The notes below the pieces were generated by a model. That model did not search any database, had not been told where the DNA came from, and saw only the letters and a program-made list of their open reading frames with translations. From the NCBI GenBank assembly GCA_934096015.1, contig CAKOLD010000002.1, positions 8,873-72,872 on the forward strand: a DNA stretch of 64,000 nt, in the 5' to 3' direction. Below are positions 34,604 through 43,060 of the stretch, piece after piece. A program made the translations under genes and the position numbers. Source of the stretch: an uncultured Bacilli bacterium. Lineage in GTDB: Bacteria > Bacillota_I > Bacilli_A > RF39 > UBA660. Positions within the stretch are counted from its first letter, which is position 1, and each line of letters begins with the position of its first letter.

Positions 34604-36685
34604 ATGAATATGAAAAAATATAAGTTATTAAAACAAGGTATTATTTCGATATGCTTAGTTTTAATAGCTCTTTTTTCTATTAGAGTTGAAGCAGCTAACT
34701 TTGCGTATGCTGATTTTGACTGGGATAAATTTTATGATGAAAATATAGATTATTGGACTGATTATTGTACTCATAATTCTGGTAATATGTCTGTTAAAGA
34801 ATGTGTAGAAATTGTTTTGTCTGGAAAAAAAGAATATTATGTAAAATTATATAAATTACTAGCAAAATATGAAAGAAAAGGGTTTAAATTAAATGATAAC
34901 ATTGTGTTAGCAACTTCTTTTTTTGATTTAACACCAGATACATTTACAGAATTACCAGAAGAGTATAAAAAAGAATACATGGATGGTTCAGCTTATAATA
35001 TTGATACTGAAGAAGATATTGATAGTTATGATGTTGATACTGATGAAAGTATTGAATATTATCAAAATGAAAAAGATTCTTTAAAAATTTTATTAAAGCA
35101 TATGTTTTCTTATAAAGCTGTTTGTAATGGGAATGCTGGAACGCCATCTGTGGATTCTAATGGAAATAAATATTGTGCTTCTGGAACTCTAGATGGAGAT
35201 ACTTGTAGTTCAGTAATAAAAACTTATGATTTAAATTATTCTGAATATTTAATATCTAAATTAGGTTTTATTGGAAGATTATTTGGTTTAAAAGACAAAA
35301 ATAGAGATGATTGTTTAAATAATGGTGGGGTTAGTTATAAAGTAATTAATGGAAAACAAATTAATTATGATATATATTGGAAGTTTTTAACGGAATCTAC
35401 TTATTTTGATACGAAAAAACATTTAACAAATAGGTATAAAAAAATATTAGAAAAAACTAATCATTCTCGTATGACTGAATTAAGTGAAAGTGAGTATGAA
35501 GCTAATGAAGCTGATATTATTAAGATACGTGAAAGAATAGTTAAAGAAATTAAGTCAATACTCGAAGATTATGAAGATTATATGGCTAATACTCCTGATA
35601 GTTATAGTTCTAGTTGTACTGGAGGATCTTTATGGTGGCCTATAGGTGGAGATACTACTACTAATGAAGGTAATGCAATTTTTGCTAAAGATGCTCCTAG
35701 TAACTTAAATATTAATAGTCCTTATGGAAATCGTAAGCATCCTATTACTGGAGAAATGAAGAACCACACTGGTGTTGATTTAGCTGGAACTGAAAATGTT
35801 AGTAATGTAATTGCGGTAAAAGATGGTGTTGTTGTTTATCCCACAAGTAGCGACCCAACTAATTGTCCAAGTAGTACTTCACTTGATAATTGTGGTGGAG
35901 GTTATGGAAATTATGTAGTTATTCAACATAATGATGGAACTTATACCTTGTATGCGCACATGTACGCTTCTAGTATAACTGTTAAAGAAGGCGATAGTGT
36001 AAAACAAGGCCAAGTTATAGGTAAAGTTGGTAGTAGTGGAAATTCTACTGGAGCACATTTACACTTTGAAGTTAGACAAGGAACCAATAGTTCAAGTTCT
36101 AGTGTTGATCCTATGACAATATTATCTAGTGAAAATCCTCGAACTATGAGTGGAGTTTGTGGCGGAACTGCATCAAGTGATTTTATTACATTTTTACATT
36201 CTTGGGAAAATGGTAATGCTGCACCAGAAAGAGATGGAAAATACGTAGTACATGATGATGGCGCTGGTATTCCAACTGTTGGATATGGAGTAGCGTTAAA
36301 ATATAATATTGAAAGATTTAGACAAAAGGGAATTGATGTTACAGGAATGACTTTTGGTGATACAATTGATAAATCAATAGTGGATGCTGTTGAGAATGAA
36401 GAAATAAATGAAGCATTTAATAATGTTAGAAATAAATTATCTGAAAATAATATTACTTTAGCTGAATATCAAATTGAAGCTTTAGTAAGTCGTTATTATA
36501 ATTGTGGTAATATTAATAATTTTCCTTCTATGTATTTAAATTATGGTGATACTGACGCTTTATATGATAATTATATGAGCAAACCAGTAACTGGACAGGG
36601 AGTTGGATACTTAAGTGGTCTTGAAAGAAGAAGAAAAGCTGAATGGCAATTGTTTCATTATCATAATTATGAACTTAACAGTTAG
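34604..36685 (+). CDS. VirB1-like double wall hydrolase: M23 peptidase plus GH24-like lysozyme
   Basis: 693 residues with an N-terminal membrane anchor (about 8-28) and a helical region (about 30-330). The M23 (LytM) endopeptidase domain spans about 365-495: NRKHPITGE, NHTGVDLAG with the zinc-binding His and Asp, and HLHFEV. A C-terminal domain (about 525-690) resembles T4-type lysozyme: WENG with the candidate Glu, then GIPTVGYG, and a final GLERRRKAEWQLF as in phage lysozymes (GLVNRR.AE). It would open peptidoglycan for the apparatus. ATG 34604 has GGCGGTGAAG upstream. Confidence 0.85.
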   Translation: MNMKKYKLLKQGIISICLVLIALFSIRVEAANFAYADFDWDKFYDENIDYWTDYCTHNSGNMSVKECVEIVLSGKKEYYVKLYKLLAKYERKGFKLNDNIVLATSFFDLTPDTFTELPEEYKKEYMDGSAYNIDTEEDIDSYDVDTDESIEYYQNEKDSLKILLKHMFSYKAVCNGNAGTPSVDSNGNKYCASGTLDGDTCSSVIKTYDLNYSEYLISKLGFIGRLFGLKDKNRDDCLNNGGVSYKVINGKQINYDIYWKFLTESTYFDTKKHLTNRYKKILEKTNHSRMTELSESEYEANEADIIKIRERIVKEIKSILEDYEDYMANTPDSYSSSCTGGSLWWPIGGDTTTNEGNAIFAKDAPSNLNINSPYGNRKHPITGEMKNHTGVDLAGTENVSNVIAVKDGVVVYPTSSDPTNCPSSTSLDNCGGGYGNYVVIQHNDGTYTLYAHMYASSITVKEGDSVKQGQVIGKVGSSGNSTGAHLHFEVRQGTNSSSSSVDPMTILSSENPRTMSGVCGGTASSDFITFLHSWENGNAAPERDGKYVVHDDGAGIPTVGYGVALKYNIERFRQKGIDVTGMTFGDTIDKSIVDAVENEEINEAFNNVRNKLSENNITLAEYQIEALVSRYYNCGNINNFPSMYLNYGDTDALYDNYMSKPVTGQGVGYLSGLERRRKAEWQLFHYHNYELNS

Positions 36686-36694
36686 GAGATATTT

Positions 36695-37192
36695 ATGAAG
36701 AAAAATAATATAATATTAGTTATTATTTTAGTTTTACTATTTGCAGTTGCTTTAACTTTGGTATATTTAGAAAAAAGAGATGGTAAAGATGCTCTAGTAA
36801 CTGAAAATAAAAAGGTTAGTGTTTTAAAAAATTATAATGAGTTTTATACAGTAAATTCTTGTGTATATCGTTATTTAACTTATGTTCAATCTCGTAATAC
36901 TGATTTTTTATTAAAAGTATTGGATGATAGTTTTGTTAAAAATAATAATATTAATTCTACTAATGTTTTAAATTTTATTAATGTTTATGAGGGAAATATT
37001 AATTTTAATTCAAGAAAGATGTTTTATGAAAAAGTTAATAGCCATATAACAAAATATTATGTTTATGGATATGTTGAAAAAGATATTATAGATGATGATC
37101 CTTTAAGGTATGAAGCTTATTATATAGTTAATTTAGATAGTAAGAATAAGGTTTTTTCAATTATGCCTTATAGTGGAGAGTTATTTAAATAG
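36695..37192 (+). CDS. VirB8/NTF2-like membrane protein, first copy
   Basis: 165 residues: one N-terminal helix (about 5-24) and an outside domain of about 130 residues with helix-helix then four strands (NSCVYRYLTYVQSRNTDFLLKVLDDSF, KYYVYGYVEKD, YEAYYIVNLD). This layout matches the single-pass, NTF2-fold VirB8/TcpC subunits that link the cytoplasmic and outer parts of type IV systems. Assignment is by architecture and position after the VirB1-like gene, not by clear sequence identity. Confidence 0.5.
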   Translation: MKKNNIILVIILVLLFAVALTLVYLEKRDGKDALVTENKKVSVLKNYNEFYTVNSCVYRYLTYVQSRNTDFLLKVLDDSFVKNNNINSTNVLNFINVYEGNINFNSRKMFYEKVNSHITKYYVYGYVEKDIIDDDPLRYEAYYIVNLDSKNKVFSIMPYSGELFK

Positions 37193-37200
37193 GTGAGATT

Positions 37201-37689
37201 ATGGAATATATAAAAAAAAATATTATGTTAATTATTTTTGTAATATTAGTTATAATATCTTGTATAGTTCTTGTGTTATCTAAAAAAAGTAAAGAAGATG
37301 GTTATTATGAAAGAGAAGAAGTTACTTTAAAAAATTATGAAGTAAATGAGTATATTCCAGTGAATATTACTTATGATCAAATGGCGAGAATTTATTTGCA
37401 AGAATATATTTATAAAATACTCAATGATAGAGAAGAAGCTTATAATTTATTGGATGCAAATTATAGAAAAGAAAAATTTGGAAGTTATGAAAAATTTAAT
37501 GAGTATATTGAGGGTATTTTAAGTGATAAAACTAGACAAGCAGTTGTTTTAAAATATGCTGTAACTGATAAATCTAATTATAGAGATTTTGATATAATTG
37601 ATGCTAATAATAATTTATTTATATTTAGAGAAACTGGGGTTTTACAATACCGGGTTTATTTTGATAGGTATACAGTTTCAATGAGATAG
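37201..37689 (+). CDS. VirB8/NTF2-like membrane protein, second copy
   Basis: 162 residues, same layout as the preceding product: N-terminal helix (about 8-27), then YDQMARIYLQEYIYKILNDREEAYNLLD and YRKEKFGSYEKFNEYI, followed by strands (AVVLKYAVTD, YRVYFDRYTVS). The helix motif ...A..LLD..YRK.KF is common in NTF2-like domains of Gram-positive secretion proteins. Two different VirB8-like chains in tandem suggest a mixed ring. Confidence 0.52.
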   Translation: MEYIKKNIMLIIFVILVIISCIVLVLSKKSKEDGYYEREEVTLKNYEVNEYIPVNITYDQMARIYLQEYIYKILNDREEAYNLLDANYRKEKFGSYEKFNEYIEGILSDKTRQAVVLKYAVTDKSNYRDFDIIDANNNLFIFRETGVLQYRVYFDRYTVSMR

Positions 37690-37705
37690 AAAGGAGGAGA
37701 TCCTT

Positions 37706-39463
37706 ATGGAAAAGTATGAAGCAAGAAGAGATGGGGAAAAGACTGAAAAAGAACAATTTGAGGAGTCTAATGAAAAACTTGCTAAAACCGCTTTAAAGGG
37801 AGCTGCGACTTATTTTGCTCCAGGAGTTGGTGGTACAGTTGTAGATATGGCTAGTAATACTAAAGCTGGGCAGAAAATAATAAAAGGTGCTGGAAAACTT
37901 ATGCAACGTACAGAACTTGGAAAACATGCTGTTAAACTTGATAAAAGTGGAGTGACCGATGCTGCAGATAAGGCTTTAGATTATGTAAATCCAGGTAGTG
38001 GTGCCGCTGGTGCTGCAAAAGGAGCTACTAGTGGTGCTGCAAAAAATGGAGTATCAGGAGCCACAAAAAATGGAGCGGGAGAAGCTGCTAAAAATTCTTT
38101 AACAAAAGGATCAACTCATTCCGATTCTTCTTTAGGAAAATCTAGTGAAATTCCTCAAGGAGATGAATTAAATAATACTTCAAAATCAAATAAAAAATCA
38201 TTACTTGATTTTGGTGGTGGAAATTCTAGTGGAGGATTTAATCTTGATATAGTGGGATTAATTGGTAAAAAGAAGTTAATTATAGCTGGTTCTGTAGTGT
38301 TTTTATTTTTAATAATAATGGTTTCTATTGTTTCTGCGAAAGACTTTGGTAACTTAGATTTAACTAATGGTTCTACGGCAATGCCAAGTGGTTCTAGAGG
38401 AAGTAGAAATTGTACAGTAGAAGAGGTAGAAAATAATTTGCTATATGTAGGGGATTCTCGTATTGAAGGTATGAGGGATTCTTTAGATAATACAAATGTG
38501 CAGTATGTTGCTGCAAGCAGTCAAGGTTATTCGTGGTTAACTTCAACTGCTACTAGCGAGTTAGAGTCTACTATAAAAGATGGCTCAATAGTTGTTTTAA
38601 GTTTGGGAGTTAATGATTTATACAATATTGATAATTATATTAATTATTATAAAGAATTAATGGCGAAATATCCAAATAATACTTTTTATGTTATGAGTGT
38701 TAATCCTGTTGATGATGCTAAAGCAAGTGCTAGTGGGGATCCTGCAAGAAATAGTGATATAGAGGAATTTAATAATAAATTAAAGAGTGCTTTTCCAGAT
38801 AAATATATTGATTCTTATAATGCAATTAAAGGAAGTATTAATACTAACGATGGGGTTCATTATAATACTGATACAAATAAAGAAATTAATAATTATGTAA
38901 CTAGTTCAATAAGTAGTTCTGGTAATACGAGATGTGGTACTAGTGCTGGAGCTGGAGGCGATTTAGCAGGTAAATTAGAGGAGGTTGGTACTTGGTATAT
39001 TGCAAATGTTTCTACTTATCAGAATGGTAATTCTGGATCTAGAAAATATTATCAAACTCCGTTTGGTTCTAGATCTTTTGGTGATGATTGTACGGAATTT
39101 GTTGCAGCTTACATGAGTTATATGTGTGGAAGTGATGTTCCTGAATCATATTCTGGAGATATGGTTTATCCTGATGGATCGTGGGCGCAAAGCGTTGCAA
39201 GTTGTGGATGGAAGGCTTATAGTAGTGATGAAATAGATTCTTTACAAACTGGTGATGTTTTGATAGCACATGCAGGTGCTTTATATAGTACTAAAGGTCA
39301 TCATGGAGAAATTTATATAAATGAAAATCAGACTTTTGGATGGGGAAGTGTTAAAAGTTCTTATCCTACAAGTAACAGTATTCAAAAAGTTGAAAGTGGT
39401 GGCCATGTCCATTACAAGGATTCTACTCATGATTATGTAACGATATATAGATATGAAGGTTAG
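37706..39463 (+). CDS. SGNH esterase-CHAP amidase fusion membrane protein
   Basis: 585 residues. A cytoplasmic Ala/Gly/Lys-rich segment (1-185, with repeated GAAKNG-type units) leads to a membrane helix at about 190-210. An SGNH hydrolase domain (about 243-400) shows GDSR with Ser251, GVND and DGVHY (Asp and His of the triad). A C-terminal CHAP/NlpC-type domain (about 445-585) has Cys462 (DDCTEF) and His532/His533 (GHHGEI). Together these could deacetylate and cut peptidoglycan. It starts after AGGAGGAG and belongs to the secretion block. Confidence 0.8.
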   Translation: MEKYEARRDGEKTEKEQFEESNEKLAKTALKGAATYFAPGVGGTVVDMASNTKAGQKIIKGAGKLMQRTELGKHAVKLDKSGVTDAADKALDYVNPGSGAAGAAKGATSGAAKNGVSGATKNGAGEAAKNSLTKGSTHSDSSLGKSSEIPQGDELNNTSKSNKKSLLDFGGGNSSGGFNLDIVGLIGKKKLIIAGSVVFLFLIIMVSIVSAKDFGNLDLTNGSTAMPSGSRGSRNCTVEEVENNLLYVGDSRIEGMRDSLDNTNVQYVAASSQGYSWLTSTATSELESTIKDGSIVVLSLGVNDLYNIDNYINYYKELMAKYPNNTFYVMSVNPVDDAKASASGDPARNSDIEEFNNKLKSAFPDKYIDSYNAIKGSINTNDGVHYNTDTNKEINNYVTSSISSSGNTRCGTSAGAGGDLAGKLEEVGTWYIANVSTYQNGNSGSRKYYQTPFGSRSFGDDCTEFVAAYMSYMCGSDVPESYSGDMVYPDGSWAQSVASCGWKAYSSDEIDSLQTGDVLIAHAGALYSTKGHHGEIYINENQTFGWGSVKSSYPTSNSIQKVESGGHVHYKDSTHDYVTIYRYEG

Positions 39464-39470
39464 TGGTAAA

Positions 39471-40160
39471 ATGCGAATGAAAAAAATATTTTTGTTGTTT
39501 GTAATGTTGTTTATGCTAACAGGATGTACTGCGAATTATGAGTTGTCATACTATAATGATAGCTTGGAAGAAAAATTGATTATTCCTAGTTCAAATGTAG
39601 AAACAAGTAATGGCTATACTTTAAATGCTTTGTTGGAAGATTATTTTAATAATATGAATTTATTAGTTAATTATAAAATTCAATCAGGTGATGGGGATGA
39701 TAATAATTATCCACATTATAATAAAAGTTTTAGTACGGTTTCTGGTCTAAATTTAAATTATTCTTATTCTGAGAAGGAAGATTTTAATAATTCTTCTATA
39801 GTTTATAGTTTATTTGAAAAAGTTAATATTACTGATAATTATATAAAAGCCAGAGAGATAAAAAATATATTTAATAATTATGAATTATTGGATGAAATAA
39901 ATATTGTTTTTAAAACTGATAAGAATGTTACTAGTAATAATGCAGATAAAATTGTTAATGACGAGTATATATGGGTTATTAATAAAAATAATTATCAAAA
40001 TAAAATTATTAACATTACTTATGATAATAAAAAAAAGATAAATGTATTTGGAGAAAAAGAAAATTCTATTTTAAATTATATATTAATTATATTAGGATCA
40101 GTATTGGCATTAGGGGTTTTAATAGTATTTTTTAAAATAAGTATTTCTAATAAAAAATAA
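39471..40160 (+). CDS. Lipoprotein with C-terminal membrane helix
   Basis: 229 residues. Lipobox LTGC at the end of a signal peptide (MLFMLTGC), an Asn/Tyr-rich outer domain, and a second hydrophobic helix near the C-terminus (YILIILGSVLALGVLIVFF) with a basic end. Doubly anchored outside domain between the wall hydrolase fusion and the coupling protein; no known family. ATG 39471 was chosen as it has AGTGGT seven bases upstream and avoids overlap with the preceding gene. Confidence 0.65.
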   Translation: MRMKKIFLLFVMLFMLTGCTANYELSYYNDSLEEKLIIPSSNVETSNGYTLNALLEDYFNNMNLLVNYKIQSGDGDDNNYPHYNKSFSTVSGLNLNYSYSEKEDFNNSSIVYSLFEKVNITDNYIKAREIKNIFNNYELLDEINIVFKTDKNVTSNNADKIVNDEYIWVINKNNYQNKIINITYDNKKKINVFGEKENSILNYILIILGSVLALGVLIVFFKISISNKK

Positions 40161-40206
40161 TAGTAAAAAATAAAAAAATATTATATAATGATGAAAGGAG
40201 GCCGCT

Positions 40207-42399
40207 ATGAAATTTAAAGTTAATCCTAAAGATTTAGTTATATTTGCAGTTTTTTGTGTTTTTCTTTTGTTTTTAAGTTCATTGGCGGTTACGAATGCTA
40301 TTACAATTATTAATGAAGGAAAGTTTGTGGGATTTCATCCTCTTTTAGGTTTTACTCCGGATTATATTGTTGGAACGCTTGGAGTATTTATTGGAGTTTT
40401 GATTGTTGTATTTGTTAGTGTCTCATCTTATATTTTTGATAGAAGTAAGGGATTTGGTTTAGAAATAGGAGAAAAAGAAGAAAAAGGCTATAATCGTTGG
40501 ACTAAAGAATCTGAGATGAAAAAAGCTTTTAAAGTTGCTAAAGTTGATATTGCTCAAGAAACTGCAGATGTTGCTGGTATACCATTAATTAATGACGGTA
40601 AGAGCATGTGGGTTGATAATGGAGAATTTCATAATTTAGTTGTAGGAGCAACTGGTAGTGGTAAAACTACTGCATTAGTTCACCCTTTAATTCATTCGTT
40701 AATTAAACGTGGGGAAAGTATGGTTGTAACTGATCCCAAAGGAGAAATTTACAAAGAACACGCAGAAAGATTAAAATCAAGAGGTTATAATATAATTGTA
40801 CTTAATTTCCGTGATCCTAATATGGGTAATGCTTGGAATCCTTTAACTTTACCATACAGGTTATATAAAAGTGGAAACGTAGATAAAGCTACTGAGTTAT
40901 TGGATGATGTTGGTAGCAATATTTTTAAAGATAAAAAAGCTCAAGATCCTTTTTGGGAGAATAGTGCTTCGGATTATTTTGCTGGTGTAGCTTTAGGATT
41001 GTTTCAGGATGCTAAAGAAGAAGAAGTTAATTTAAATTCTATTAGTTATGCTACTACAATTGGTGAAGAAAGATTTGCTGGCAATTCTACTTACATTAAA
41101 GAATATTTTGGTTTAAAAGGAGAACAATCTAGTGCTTATACTTTTGCTTCAAATACTATTAATTCTCCTACAGATACTAAGGGAGGTATTTTATCAGTAT
41201 TTAGAGGTAAAATACGTTTATTTGCATCTCGTGAACAATTGTCAGAAATGCTAAGTCACAGTGATTTTGAAATGGCAAGTATTGGAAAACAAAAGACTGC
41301 TGTATTTATGATTATTCATGATGAAAAAACTACATATCATGCTTTAGCAACAATATTTATTAAGCAATGTTATGAAACATTAATTGATGTTGCTCAAAAG
41401 AGTCCTAATGGAAAATTACCTTTTAGAACTAATTTTATATTAGATGAGTTTGCCAATATGCCACCTTTAAAAGATGTTACAACAATGGTAACTGCGGCAA
41501 GAAGTCGTGATATTAGAATGACTATGATTATTCAAAACTTTGCTCAACTTAATGATGTTTATGGTAAAGATGATGCTGAAACTATAAGAGGTAACTGTGG
41601 TAATTTGATTTATTTATTAACAACAGAACTTGCTGCTTTAGAAGAGATTAGTAAGTTATGTGGTGAAAAGAAAAGTAAAGAGAAAGATAAAACTGCTTCA
41701 ACCCCTTTGGTTACTGTTTCTGATTTGCAAAAAATGAAGATGAATGAAGTAATTATTATCAGACAGAGAATGGGACCTTTTAGAACTAAGCTTATTCCAA
41801 GTTATCAAATAGATTGGGGTAAAAAGTTTCCTAAGGCAGAATTTGTTGAAAGACAAACTACACCAATTGCTTTATTTGATTTGAGAGAGTTTGTTAAAGT
41901 TAGAAGAAGAGATAAGATATTTAATGCAGGTGGAGGTAATCCATTTGCAAAACCAGCAGAACCTGGAATGCCAAATGCATCAGTGCCTTCAAATTCAAAT
42001 AGTAACTCTATATTTCCTCCAGGAAAAAATGGAGTTAATGTTGATGATTTTCTAAAAAAATTAGATCAACAAATAGCAGCATTAGAAAAAGAAGAACAAG
42101 AATTAAAAGAAAAACCTAAGGTTGAAAAAAGACCACCCAGAGAAGAAAGTAAAAATGAAATTGATACTTTTGATTTATTAGATTTAACAGAGAAAAAACA
42201 ACCTGAGAAAAAGGAAGAAAAATTTGAAACATTTAACGATATTTTAAATGCTAATTCAAATAGTAGTTTTGTAAAACGAGAGATGCCAAAAACTGAATCT
42301 AAAAAGCCAGAAAAAATAGAAAAACTTGATGATATAGTTGTTTCAGAACATGATGTTAGTGATGATGAATTTTTTGATGATTTTTTTGGAGATGAATAA
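40207..42399 (+). CDS. virD4: VirD4/TraG-type coupling protein
   Basis: 730 residues. Two N-terminal membrane helices (about 10-32 and 55-76), Walker A GATGSGKTT at 147-155, the TDPKGEI motif, Walker B FILDEFANMPPL and a MIIQNFAQL motif. This is the ATPase that delivers substrates to the type IV channel. The C-terminal 150 residues are disordered, Lys/Glu-rich and end in a strongly acidic, aromatic tail (DDEFFDDFFGDE), a possible binding site. It starts after AAAGGAGG and is followed by a strong terminator, ending the locus. Confidence 0.93.
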   Translation: MKFKVNPKDLVIFAVFCVFLLFLSSLAVTNAITIINEGKFVGFHPLLGFTPDYIVGTLGVFIGVLIVVFVSVSSYIFDRSKGFGLEIGEKEEKGYNRWTKESEMKKAFKVAKVDIAQETADVAGIPLINDGKSMWVDNGEFHNLVVGATGSGKTTALVHPLIHSLIKRGESMVVTDPKGEIYKEHAERLKSRGYNIIVLNFRDPNMGNAWNPLTLPYRLYKSGNVDKATELLDDVGSNIFKDKKAQDPFWENSASDYFAGVALGLFQDAKEEEVNLNSISYATTIGEERFAGNSTYIKEYFGLKGEQSSAYTFASNTINSPTDTKGGILSVFRGKIRLFASREQLSEMLSHSDFEMASIGKQKTAVFMIIHDEKTTYHALATIFIKQCYETLIDVAQKSPNGKLPFRTNFILDEFANMPPLKDVTTMVTAARSRDIRMTMIIQNFAQLNDVYGKDDAETIRGNCGNLIYLLTTELAALEEISKLCGEKKSKEKDKTASTPLVTVSDLQKMKMNEVIIIRQRMGPFRTKLIPSYQIDWGKKFPKAEFVERQTTPIALFDLREFVKVRRRDKIFNAGGGNPFAKPAEPGMPNASVPSNSNSNSIFPPGKNGVNVDDFLKKLDQQIAALEKEEQELKEKPKVEKRPPREESKNEIDTFDLLDLTEKKQPEKKEEKFETFNDILNANSNSSFVKREMPKTESKKPEKIEKLDDIVVSEHDVSDDEFFDDFFGDE

Positions 42400-42401
42400 T
42401 T

Positions 42402-42427
42402 AAACTCACAATATTGTGAGTTTTTTT
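42402..42427 (+). terminator. Terminator closing the secretion-like locus
   Basis: AAACTCACAA and TTGTGAGTTT form a near-palindromic stem around 42411-42414, followed by a T run to 42427. Confidence 0.85.
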
Positions 42428-42487
42428 ATATAAAGATATATCTACAAATCATAGATTTTTTTAATATGCTTGTATGTTATAGTTTAA

Positions 42488-43060
42488 ATGGAGGTGGTAG
42501 TTATTATTTATTTGATGAGACATGGACTTGATGATGAAAATTATATTGGTGGATGGAGTGATGTTCACTTAATTAAGCAAGGAAAAGAAGATGTTCTTGC
42601 TAATTCTGATTGGATAAAAGAAAATTTAGAGATTAAACAAATTATTTGTAGTGATGTTATGAGGTGTAAGGAAACAGCAGAAATAGTTAATAAAAAAATT
42701 GAGGTTCCCATAAGATATACAGATATTTTAAAAGAACAAAATAAGGGAATTCTAAATGGTATGCAAAAAGAAGAAGCTAGTGGAAATTATAAAGATTTTT
42801 TAGATAATTTAGATATTTATAGTGTTTATCCAGGAGGCGAATCTTTAGTTGATTTGTATAAAAGAGTTCAAAAGAATTTACAAAAAATTTTTGCAGAAGA
42901 TGATAATACATTGATGATTACACATAGGGGAGTCATTAATATGATTTATTATATTTTACTTGACAAGAAAATAGATATGAATAAAGAACAATTTAATGTA
43001 GAAACTGCATCTATTCATGAATTAGATAAAAAACTAAAAAAAATTAGGAGAATTAAATGA
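42488..43060 (+). CDS. Histidine phosphatase (phosphoglycerate mutase-like)
   Basis: About 185-190 residues. The catalytic RHG motif (YLMRHG) is near the N-terminus. SDVMRCKETAEIV, the substrate-side YPGGESLVDLYKRV and THRGVINMI with the second His follow in the order of the branch 1 histidine phosphatase family. Substrate unknown. Start is uncertain: ATG 42488 lies inside its own GGAGGTGG site. That site is spaced ideally for an ATT at 42503, which would give the usual family N-terminus (x-IYLMRHG); a TTG at 42512 would cut the first strand. Confidence 0.85.
   Translation: MEVVVIIYLMRHGLDDENYIGGWSDVHLIKQGKEDVLANSDWIKENLEIKQIICSDVMRCKETAEIVNKKIEVPIRYTDILKEQNKGILNGMQKEEASGNYKDFLDNLDIYSVYPGGESLVDLYKRVQKNLQKIFAEDDNTLMITHRGVINMIYYILLDKKIDMNKEQFNVETASIHELDKKLKKIRRIK

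Noticed and set aside
19304..42399. Integrative conjugative element
   Set aside because: No relaxase, integrase, excisionase, replication gene or flanking direct repeat is visible; flanks are unrelated housekeeping genes, and tRNA-Leu is 3.4 kb away with no att-like copy seen.
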